Positions 7,447-12,098 of a stretch of DNA of 12,098 nucleotides are shown one piece after another. Origin of the DNA: an uncultured Acidimicrobiaceae bacterium (GTDB lineage Bacteria > Actinomycetota > Acidimicrobiia > Spongiisociales > UBA5794). Made by a program: the position numbers and the translations under genes. The DNA lies in assembly GCA_947258635.1 (NCBI GenBank), contig CAMYJM010000039.1, positions 1-12,098 on the forward strand, given 5' to 3'. The notes beneath the pieces are model-generated. The model was not told the DNA's origin, searched no databases, and was given only the letters and a program-made list of their open reading frames with translations. Position 1 is the first letter of the stretch. Each line of letters opens with the position of its first letter.

Positions 7447-7821
7447 GGTATGTCCCAAGGTTTGAGGTGGGCACGGCCGGTCGGCACCGGCCGCGGCGCG
7501 GACGGCTCGCAGCATGACGAAGGGATCGGCGACCTCGGCGAACAGCTGGTCGACCCGGGCCCGGCAGAACATCTCGATCGCTGGTCGGTCACCCTGCGGA
7601 AAGACCCCGATCACGGCCAGTCCCGCCCGGTGCCACCGATCGATGACGGCGATGCTGAGCCAGGGAACCTCGCTTCCGACGACCACCACATCGGCGGCGG
7701 GGACATCGGCCGGGTTGTAGCACCTGGCGAGTAGCCGGACGAGGCCGGTGTCCGTTGCGGTCCGCACCAGGTCGGCCTCCCAGGGGCGGGGCGACAGAAC
7801 CGTTGCCATGGTCGGCCTCAT
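7444..7821 (-). CDS. Stand-alone CpaE/Ssd-like pseudo-receiver domain protein
   Basis: A 125-residue protein starting at ATG 7821, chosen because it overlaps the TGA of the upstream gene as ATGA. The alternation of hydrophobic strands and helices (MATVLSP, VVVVGSEVPWLS 45-56, LAVIGVFPQ 68-76, VDQLFAEVADP 90-100) gives a small Rossmann/receiver fold resembling the N-terminal domain of CpaE/Ssd proteins from actinobacterial tad-pilus and septum-site operons. The phosphate-accepting aspartate expected in true receivers is not evident, and residues 112-125 look like the start of a linker. In CpaE a P-loop ATPase domain follows; here the frame ends and DUF2332 comes next. It may be a remnant or a free-standing partner of the upstream LSm-like protein. 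The family assignment rests on fold pattern only. Confidence 0.45.
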   Translation of the reverse strand: MRPTMATVLSPRPWEADLVRTATDTGLVRLLARCYNPADVPAADVVVVGSEVPWLSIAVIDRWHRAGLAVIGVFPQGDRPAIEMFCRARVDQLFAEVADPFVMLRAVRAAAGADRPCPPQTLGHT

Positions 7822-8174
7822 GACACTGGTACCCGGACGGCGATGACGTGCTGCAAAGCGACCCAGCAGTGCCGCCCCCGGTCTGCGATCACGACGTGAT
7901 CGACGCCAACGGCAACGATCGTCCCGCATATGTCGGAGCCGCCGGCAACCTCGACGTTGAGGCGGGCGCCTCTGTCCTCGGCCATCAGGAAACGGTCCCG
8001 GATCGTGCTCCGGCGCTGCGCCGCCACGCGGGCCGCGTACTGCTCGGCTCGCAGCGTCTCGTCCATCTCGAGCCGGAGCCGCTTACCCAGGGCGCGCAGA
8101 TCCGGATGGTTTCCCAGCCCGTTGGCGGTGTAATCCGCTAGATCTTCCGGGGGTTTATCCCCAAGCGAATCCAT
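7818..8174 (-). CDS. Small protein with helical N-terminus and LSm/SH3-like C-terminal barrel
   Basis: A 118-residue protein I cannot assign to a named family with confidence. Residues 1-25 are loosely structured, 26-62 are charged and helical (GKRLRLEMDETLRAEQYAAR; possibly coiled coil), and 63-118 alternate short strands: GARLNVEVAGG, DICGTIVAVGVDHVVIADRG, HCWVALQHVIAVRV. The last part has the look of an LSm or SH3-like barrel that binds RNA or a protein peptide (the GTIVAVGVDHVVI then VALQHVIAV pattern). ATG 8174 is preceded at 4 nt by a GGGGGG ribosome site (8179-8184), one of the few strong ones here. It overlaps the receiver-like gene by ATGA, so the two are probably co-expressed. Actinobacterial CpaE-type loci may carry a similar companion, but I cannot verify this here. 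Confidence 0.55.
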   Translation of the reverse strand: MDSLGDKPPEDLADYTANGLGNHPDLRALGKRLRLEMDETLRAEQYAARVAAQRRSTIRDRFLMAEDRGARLNVEVAGGSDICGTIVAVGVDHVVIADRGRHCWVALQHVIAVRVPVS

Positions 8175-8182
8175 GGCTCCCC

Positions 8183-8229
8183 CCTTCGATTCACTGCGGC
8201 CAGCTAACCACCGCCGGGCCTTCGAATCA
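8183..8229. repeat. 11-bp direct repeat pair upstream of the LSm-like gene
   Basis: CCTTCGATTCA at 8183-8193 and CCTTCGAATCA at 8219-8229 agree at 10 of 11 positions, with starts 36 bp apart (about three and a half helical turns). They flank the candidate promoter and one copy abuts the ribosome site. They could be a regulator binding site or chance. Confidence 0.4.
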
Positions 8230-8230
8230 A
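8202..8230 (-). promoter_or_regulatory. Weak candidate promoter for the LSm-like/receiver gene pair
   Basis: On the minus strand TTGATT (8225-8230) is followed after 17 nt by TTAGCT (8202-8207), a loose -35/-10 pair upstream of the ribosome site for the gene starting at 8174. The -10 match is poor, so this is tentative. Confidence 0.25.
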
Positions 8231-8259
8231 CGGGTATGCCGTGGGGAATCTTTCGCGAT

Positions 8260-9045
8260 CTAGCGTTCGCGATGCTCGTGACGCATGGTGGCCGGGTGAT
8301 GGTGCGGGTCGTCGATGAACAGCTCGTCGCCGTCGATGTGGAGCAGGCTCGAGCCGTAGGCTTCACTGAGGTTGGCCACCGTGAGTACTTCCCCCGGTGG
8401 TCCCGAAGCGATCACCCTCCTCGAGAGCAGGATGACGTGATCGGCGACGCGCGCTTCAGCCAGGTCGTGGGTGGTCAGGACGACGGTGCACCCCCGGGAG
8501 TGTTCATCGTGGATCACGTTGTCGATGGCCTGCGCCGCCGGCAGGTCGAGCCCGCTGATCGGCTCGTCGAGAAGGAGGATGTCGTGGTCTTGTGCTAGGC
8601 CCTGGGCAATGAACACTCTCTGCCGCTGGCCGCCCGACAGCTCGGTCAAGTGCCGATTGGCGAGATCTGTGATCGCCATGCGATCCATGACTGCGGCTAC
8701 GGTCGCTCTGTCTTCACGGTCGAGACGGCGCAATGGGCCCTTGCCGGCGTAGCGGCCCATGGCGACTACCTCGGCCACGGTCACCGGCAGGGCATCGTTG
8801 ACCGAGGTTGTCTGGAGGACGTAGGCGACGCGGCGGGGTCGGTCGGAGATTCGGAGCACCTCGAGGGATCCGGCTCGGGGCTGGATCAAGCCGGCGATGG
8901 CGTTCAGCAGTGTCGACTTTCCGGAGCCGTTGGGGCCGATGAGCGCGCTGATGGCGCCGTCCGGGATTTCGAAGCTGGAAGCGGCGACTGCGACGTGCCT
9001 GCCGTAGCCGAGCTCCACGTCTTTGGCGATGACGGCCCGGCTCAT
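8260..9045 (-). CDS. znuC: Zinc ABC transporter ATP-binding protein ZnuC
   Basis: A 261-residue ATPase that powers high-affinity zinc (possibly manganese) import. Seen in order: Walker A GPNGSGKS (37-44), Q-loop Gln78 (VAYVLQ), signature LSGGQ (136-140), Walker B ILLLDEPISGLD (156-167) and H-switch TTHDLAEA with His193. The C-terminus carries a histidine-rich tail (HHH at 248-250, H256, H258), common in zinc-system ATPases and able to bind metal. The start at 9045 was chosen because its ATG overlaps the zur TGA as ATGA; longer upstream starts would run through zur. The permease and binding protein are not downstream but on the other arm of the divergent locus. Membership in the Zn/Mn family (ZnuC/MntB/TroB) is firm from motifs and neighbours; the exact metal is inferred. 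Confidence 0.9.
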   Translation of the reverse strand: MSRAVIAKDVELGYGRHVAVAASSFEIPDGAISALIGPNGSGKSTLLNAIAGLIQPRAGSLEVLRISDRPRRVAYVLQTTSVNDALPVTVAEVVAMGRYAGKGPLRRLDREDRATVAAVMDRMAITDLANRHLTELSGGQRQRVFIAQGLAQDHDILLLDEPISGLDLPAAQAIDNVIHDEHSRGCTVVLTTHDLAEARVADHVILLSRRVIASGPPGEVLTVANLSEAYGSSLLHIDGDELFIDDPHHHPATMRHEHRER

Positions 9046-9482
9046 GCGCAGGCCTTGCAACGGCCGACAACTTCGAGGGCATGTCCGGCGGCGGCGAAAT
9101 CGCCCGAATCGGCGACGGCATCGACGAGATCGTGCAGTGTCGCTTCGAGCCGCGACGGCAACTCGATATCGTCGACAGTGCCGCAGTCGACGCAGACGAG
9201 GTGGTGATGATGGCCGGCCAGCCACTCGGCGAGCTCATATCTGGTCACCCCCTTGGTGCCGTGGTGCGGGGCAAGCACATCGGCATCTGCCATCACGGCA
9301 AGTGAGCGGTACAGCGATGAGAGGGGAACGGCGCCGGCGATCTGCTCATGAAGCTCGGCCGCCGACCGGGGCCCGTCCGCCGCGACGAGGGCGGCGACGA
9401 CCTGCTGGCGTCCGTTCGTGTAACGGACCCCGGCCTCGGCCAGGCGCCCTCGGATTTGCGAGTCGAGGGTTGGGCTTGTCAC
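9042..9482 (-). CDS. zur: Fur-family metalloregulator, probably the zinc uptake regulator Zur
   Basis: A 146-residue Fur-family repressor. The N-terminal winged helix includes RYTNGRQQVVAALV (20-33), SAAELHEQI and the recognition helix region PLSSLYRSLAVMADADVL (53-70). The C-terminal dimer domain has YELAEWLAGHHHHLVC (82-97) with four consecutive histidines (91-94), structural zinc site CVDC (97-100) and CKAC (142-145), and conserved Glu107. Location in an operon with znuC and opposite znuA-znuB supports Zur rather than Fur or Mur. The start is GTG 9482 with a GAGG ribosome site 4 nt upstream. A Zur-type operator overlaps its promoter, so it would repress itself when zinc is sufficient. Confidence 0.88.
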   Translation of the reverse strand: MTSPTLDSQIRGRLAEAGVRYTNGRQQVVAALVAADGPRSAAELHEQIAGAVPLSSLYRSLAVMADADVLAPHHGTKGVTRYELAEWLAGHHHHLVCVDCGTVDDIELPSRLEATLHDLVDAVADSGDFAAAGHALEVVGRCKACA

Positions 9483-9509
9483 GCCGCCTCGGGGCTGGGT
9501 AGGGTGGTT

Positions 9510-9538
9510 CCCGTATCAATAACGATTCTCATTGTCAA
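9510..9538 (-). promoter_or_regulatory. Candidate zur-znuC promoter
   Basis: On the minus strand a consensus TTGACA (9533-9538) is followed after 17 nt by TACGGG (9510-9515), a weaker -10. Transcription would start near 9503, about 20 nt before the zur GTG. The Zur-type box covers the -35 and the whole spacer, the arrangement expected for repression. Confidence 0.5.
9517..9537. promoter_or_regulatory. Fur/Zur-type operator between zur-znuC and znuA-znuB
   Basis: A 21-bp site whose core AATAACGATTCTCATTGT matches, on the minus strand, 15 of 21 positions of the idealised palindromic Fur/Zur box (TGATAATGATTATCATTATC plus A). Imperfect dyad symmetry is centred at 9527. It is the only such AT-rich box in the window and sits 35 bp from zur and 24 bp from znuA, so one operator could control both arms. 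Confidence 0.75.
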
Positions 9539-9547
9539 AAGAGTAGT

Positions 9548-9560
9548 GAGAGGGCCTCTC
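9548..9560 (+). repeat. 13-nt perfect inverted repeat covering the znuA ribosome site
   Basis: GAGAGGGCCTCTC ends right before the znuA ATG (9561). It is perfectly symmetric about one G. In mRNA it can form a 5-bp GAGAG/CTCTC stem with a 3-nt loop that would hide the GAGAGG Shine-Dalgarno sequence; in DNA it could be a second binding site. Confidence 0.6.
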
Positions 9561-10472
9561 ATGTCCAAACGGCGAACGGGCGCGGTCATCGCGGCGACGG
9601 CTGTGGCACTCGGGGCCTGCGGCAATCTCTCAGCGGCCGGCGACCCCGACCATGATCGCCTTGCGATCGTGGCCACCACCTCCGTCATCGGCGACCTGGT
9701 GGGCAATATCGTGGGGGATGACGCCGCCGTCGAGATCCTGATCCCGGTCGGGGCCGATCCCCACGACTACCAACCGTCGGCGCGGCAGGTGGCGGCCGCG
9801 GCCGGCGCCGATTTGGTCGTGGCCAACGGCCTCTCCCTGGAAGAGACCCTCGAGGAGGTTCTCGAATCGGCAATCGGCGATGGGGCCAACATCCTCGAGA
9901 TCGGTCCCGCAGTCGGCCCGATCGAACGTCCCGGTGGCGCGGGTGAATGGGATCCCCATGTTTGGCTCGACCCGCTGCGGATGGCCAAAGCCGCCGGGGT
10001 CATCGGCGCCGAACTGAGCCGCCTCGACTCCGATGTGGATTGGCTCGCCCGCGCCGCGGCCTACGCCGCGGAATTGCGGGGGGTCCACCTCACCGTCGAG
10101 GGAATCCTCGCCCCGCTTCTCCCCGAGAATCGCCTGCTCGTCACCAACCATGAGTCTCTCGGGTACTTCGCCGAACGCTACGGATTCGAGATAGTCGGTG
10201 TCGTGATCGGCGGCGGGTCCAGCTTGGCCGCTCCCAGCGCCGCTCACATGGCGGCACTCGTCGAGGTGATGATCGACAGGGGAGTCCCGGCTATCTTCAC
10301 CGAGTCGACAGAATCGACCGTGCTCGCCGAGTCGGTCGCGGCCGAGGCCGGTGGCGGGATTGCCGTCGTCGAGATCTACACCGGGTCGCTCGGGGAGCCC
10401 GGTTCGGGGGCCGAGACGCTGCTCGGCATGTTGGTGACGAATGCCCGCCGCATCGCGGCGGCTCTGAGCTGA
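9561..10472 (+). CDS. znuA: Zinc ABC transporter substrate-binding lipoprotein ZnuA
   Basis: A 303-residue cluster A-I solute-binding protein that captures zinc outside the membrane and hands it to ZnuB. The N-terminus is a lipoprotein signal (KRR, then an apolar stretch, then LGAC with lipidated Cys20). Metal ligands at family positions: His68 in GADPHDYQPS, His133 in EWDPHVWLDP, His197 in TNHESLGYFAERYG and Glu248 in FTESTES. A third histidine rather than glutamate favours zinc (ZnuA/TroA) over manganese (PsaA/MntC). The histidine-rich loop of enterobacterial ZnuA is absent. ATG 9561 was chosen for the signal peptide and the GAGAGG ribosome site; an open frame extends upstream but would cross zur. 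znuB follows after 12 bp. Confidence 0.92.
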   Translation: MSKRRTGAVIAATAVALGACGNLSAAGDPDHDRLAIVATTSVIGDLVGNIVGDDAAVEILIPVGADPHDYQPSARQVAAAAGADLVVANGLSLEETLEEVLESAIGDGANILEIGPAVGPIERPGGAGEWDPHVWLDPLRMAKAAGVIGAELSRLDSDVDWLARAAAYAAELRGVHLTVEGILAPLLPENRLLVTNHESLGYFAERYGFEIVGVVIGGGSSLAAPSAAHMAALVEVMIDRGVPAIFTESTESTVLAESVAAEAGGGIAVVEIYTGSLGEPGSGAETLLGMLVTNARRIAAALS

Positions 10473-10478
10473 TACGTT
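10473..10478 (+). promoter_or_regulatory. Candidate internal -10 element before znuB
   Basis: TACGTT fits TANNNT and ends 6 nt before the znuB GTG in the 12-bp gap after znuA. No ribosome binding site is visible, so znuB may either be read by coupling from znuA or start from its own leaderless transcript. Confidence 0.25.
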
Positions 10479-10484
10479 CTGATC

Positions 10485-11339
10485 GTGCAATTGCTCGTAG
10501 AACCATTCGAACTGGCCTTTCAACAGCGGGCGCTGCTCGGTGGCGCTCTCGCCGCCGTGGCGCTCGCCGTCATCGGCACATGGGTGATCATCAGGGGGAT
10601 GACGTTCCTCGGTGACGCTCTGGTACACGGGGTCATTCCCGGCATCGCCCTTGCGGTGCTGTTCGACTTCAATGTCCTGATCGGCGCCGCCCTCGCCGCC
10701 GTTGTGATGATCGGCGGTGTCAACCTGGTCCACCGGCAGACATCCTTCGCGGAGGACACCGGGATCGGCCTGCTCTTCGTGGGGATGCTGGCGTTGGGCG
10801 TGATCCGGGTCTCGCGGACGCCATCATTCAGCGGGAGCCTGACGTCGATCTTGTTTGGGGACGCTCTCGGGTTGACCACATCCGATCTGATCGCGGCCGG
10901 TGTCGTGGCCGCCCTCGTCGTCGTCGGCTCCGCGCTGCTATATCGACCGTTCCTGGTGCTGGCGTTCAATGAGCAGAAGGCGAGGCTGCTCGGGTTGCGG
11001 CCGGCCGGAGCGCATACGGCGCTACTCGTGCTGATCACCCTGGCGATCGTCGGCTCCTCGCAAACCATCGGGACGCTGCTCGTGTTTGGGCTGCTGGTGG
11101 GCCCGCCGGCCACGGCGGCCCTCCTGGTGCGGCGGGTGCCGGTGATGATGATGACGAGCGCTCTGATCGGTATCGCCAGCGTGGTCATCGGGCTGATCGT
11201 GAGCTTCTACGCCGACACATCCGGCTCGGCGACGGTTGCGATCACCCCGGTCGTGATCTTCTTCGTGGCCCTGACCGCCACGAGTGTGCGGAAGTCCCGC
11301 CAGACCCGGCTCAGGCCCGCGGATCCAGGTGGAACGTGA
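10485..11339 (+). CDS. znuB: Zinc ABC transporter permease ZnuB
   Basis: A 284-residue metal ABC-3 family permease forming the inner-membrane channel for zinc. It has roughly eight hydrophobic segments, beginning near residues 17-36 and 45-58, with the family's conserved early block VIIRGMTFLGDALVHGVIPGIAL (33-55; GDALVHGVIPG in place of SDALSHSVLPG), FVGMLALGVI (98-107), LFGDALGLT (123-131) and the C-terminal SSQTIGTLLVFGLLVGPPATA (191-211) that faces the ATPase. It starts at GTG 10485, 12 bp after znuA, and is expected to pair as a dimer with ZnuC encoded on the opposite arm. The charged C-terminal tail (RKSRQTRLR) is cytosolic. Its last 29 bp overlap the convergent decayed PPOX gene. Confidence 0.92.
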   Translation: MQLLVEPFELAFQQRALLGGALAAVALAVIGTWVIIRGMTFLGDALVHGVIPGIALAVLFDFNVLIGAALAAVVMIGGVNLVHRQTSFAEDTGIGLLFVGMLALGVIRVSRTPSFSGSLTSILFGDALGLTTSDLIAAGVVAALVVVGSALLYRPFLVLAFNEQKARLLGLRPAGAHTALLVLITLAIVGSSQTIGTLLVFGLLVGPPATAALLVRRVPVMMMTSALIGIASVVIGLIVSFYADTSGSATVAITPVVIFFVALTATSVRKSRQTRLRPADPGGT

Positions 11340-11575
11340 ACATCCGAGCCGCGTTGATTCGCGCATACGACGCCGAGTCGAGCCAGCTGGTCCAGGTTTC
11401 GCCCTAGATCCCCGTGCAGTTGGCGCGAAATCCCTCGTGCTCGTCGCCGGAGACGTCGAGAATCTCGGCCGTTCCGTGGACGGTGACCCCGAGCTCTTCA
11501 GCCGGGACCGGCAGCTGGGTAGCTGTCATCGAGGAGGCGCTGGAGCGCGGCCAGGTCTTGCTCTGTCTCGTGCAT
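11311..11575 (-). pseudogene. Decayed PPOX (pyridoxamine 5'-phosphate oxidase) family gene, internal deletion plus amber stop
   Basis: On the minus strand ATG 11575 opens a frame reading MHETEQDLAALQRLLDDSY then AAG, the typical N-terminus of a PPOX-family flavin/F420-binding oxidoreductase, and it ends at a TGA about 25 codons later. In the next frame, starting around 11505, the family's C-terminus continues: ELGVTVHGTAEILDVSG, then HEGFRANCTGI, an in-frame TAG (11404-11406), GETWTSWLDSASYARINAAR and MFTF to a TGA at 11311. The middle of the split barrel (roughly 70-80 residues including cofactor-binding strands) is missing, and the join is out of frame. The amber sits where relatives usually have tyrosine, a one-base change from TAC/TAT. 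These lesions make a working protein very unlikely. The identification rests on recalled family pattern, not on an alignment. It accounts for the 294-bp stretch between znuB and the luciferase-like gene, diverging from the latter. Confidence 0.75.
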
Positions 11576-11620
11576 GCCGTCGGGCAACGTTGGTGATCCG
11601 GTGGCTACTGCGCCGCCCGA

Positions 11621-11626
11621 TATAGT
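11621..11626 (+). promoter_or_regulatory. -10 element of a probable leaderless promoter for the luciferase-like gene
   Basis: TATAGT is close to the consensus TATAAT and ends 7 nt before GTG 11634, so the transcript would begin at the start codon. No ribosome site fits in the gap. No convincing -35 is seen. Confidence 0.5.
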
Positions 11627-11633
11627 CCGCCGG

Positions 11634-12098
11634 GTGACTCTTCGATTCGGCTTCGATTTCCCGCCATTCGGTGAGCTGGCCGACCCGCGACGAATGGCCG
11701 AGCTGGCTGCGGTGGCCGAAGGCGCCGGTTGGGACGGCGTCTTCGTGTGGGATCACATCATGTACCGGGATCCCGTCACCCACGCCGGCGACCCCTGGAT
11801 CGGCCTGGCGGCGATGGCAACAGCGACTGAGAGCGCCATGCTCGGCCCGATGGTCACACCGCTGGCGCGGCGCCGTCCGCAGATGGTGGCTCGCCAGGGA
11901 ACCGCTCTCGACCAGCTCAGCAACGGTCGCTTCATTCTGGGGGCGGGGCTGGGGCTCGACCGCAGCGGGCGCGAGCTCTCCGCGTTCGGAGAGGAGCTGG
12001 ACGACCGGGCCCGGGCGGTGATGTTGGACGAGGCGCTGGCGATCGTCGCCGGGCTCTGGTCGGGGGAGCCGTACACGCATCAGGGGACCAACTACACC
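11634..12098 (+). CDS. Luciferase-like (LLM class) flavin-dependent oxidoreductase (partial, 5' part)
   Basis: 155 codons are visible before the right edge. The protein begins RFGFDFPPFGELADPRRMAE, followed by GWDGVFVWDHIMYRD (35-49), DPWIGLAAMATATES (55-69), a PMVTPLARRRPQMVARQ segment and LDQLSNGRFILGAGLGLDRS (90-109), the standard TIM-barrel pattern of bacterial luciferase-like monooxygenases and F420-dependent relatives (family length about 280-350). The cofactor (FMN or F420) and substrate cannot be told from this half. GTG 11634 was chosen because it begins the first beta strand and a TATAGT -10 element sits 7 nt upstream. It diverges from the decayed PPOX gene; both families bind FMN or F420, which may be coincidence. 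Confidence 0.88.
   Translation, partial: MTLRFGFDFPPFGELADPRRMAELAAVAEGAGWDGVFVWDHIMYRDPVTHAGDPWIGLAAMATATESAMLGPMVTPLARRRPQMVARQGTALDQLSNGRFILGAGLGLDRSGRELSAFGEELDDRARAVMLDEALAIVAGLWSGEPYTHQGTNYT

Noticed and set aside
6394..8174. Toxin-antitoxin or phage-defence module in the cluster of small minus-strand genes
   Set aside because: No toxin, nuclease, NTPase or defence motif is visible; DUF2332 and the two small folds do not support it.
8253..8272. TCGCGA repeated twice, 8 bp apart, around the znuC stop, as a possible terminator hairpin
   Set aside because: No T-run follows on the minus strand, and part of the repeat is coding sequence. The 6-mer is itself palindromic, so the pairing is weak evidence.
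9630..10733. Minus-strand open frame of 367 codons across znuA and the start of znuB
   Set aside because: The plus strand carries a lipobox, zinc ligands and ABC-3 permease motifs; the antisense frame has none.
11284..11625. Plus-strand open frame after znuB
   Set aside because: It overlaps the end of znuB in another frame and lies opposite the PPOX remnant, which explains the sequence better.

Overview
The window is about 12 kb of dense, GC-rich bacterial DNA. Genes are short-spaced, often overlap by ATGA or TGATG, and start with GTG as often as ATG would predict in a high-GC actinobacterium. The gene set (DUF2332, PPOX-family and luciferase-like oxidoreductases, a CpaE/Ssd-type pseudo-receiver) and several starts with an actinobacterial TANNNT -10 element just upstream point to Actinomycetota. 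Acidimicrobiia is my guess, but the sequence alone does not settle it. No rRNA, tRNA, CRISPR array, insertion sequence or phage gene is visible.

Layout. (1) Positions 1-1132, minus strand: an arylmalonate decarboxylase/maleate isomerase-like enzyme followed by the 5' part of an NrtR/NadQ-like degenerate Nudix protein that runs off the left edge. (2) 1239-3010, minus strand: a two-gene ABC-2 transporter, ATPase then permease, overlapping by ATGA. (3) 3084-6397, plus strand: an SRAP (HMCES/YedK) abasic-site protein whose stop overlaps the start of a large DPE2-type 4-alpha-glucanotransferase. (4) 6394-8174, minus strand: a small coiled-coil/beta-barrel protein, an orphan CpaE-like receiver domain and a DUF2332 protein. 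(5) 8260-11339: a divergent zinc-uptake locus. zur-znuC reads leftward and znuA-znuB rightward, with one Fur/Zur-type operator between them. (6) 11311-11575, minus strand: a decayed PPOX-family flavin oxidoreductase gene with an internal deletion and an amber stop. (7) 11634 to the right edge, plus strand: the start of a luciferase-like flavin-dependent oxidoreductase.

The best understood unit is the zinc locus. ZnuA binds the metal outside the membrane, ZnuB is the channel, ZnuC drives it, and Zur with bound zinc would shut off both arms through the shared operator. The ABC-2 pair is a separate exporter-type system with no visible substrate clue. Pairing of the SRAP protein with a cytosolic glucan-processing enzyme is by overlap only and has no obvious functional logic.

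I did not find an unmistakably new multi-gene system. The items most worth a second look are the Nudix regulator with decarboxylase-like enzyme pair, the small LSm-like/receiver pair that lacks its usual ATPase partner, the repeated leaderless-type promoter signature, and the newly seen PPOX pseudogene.
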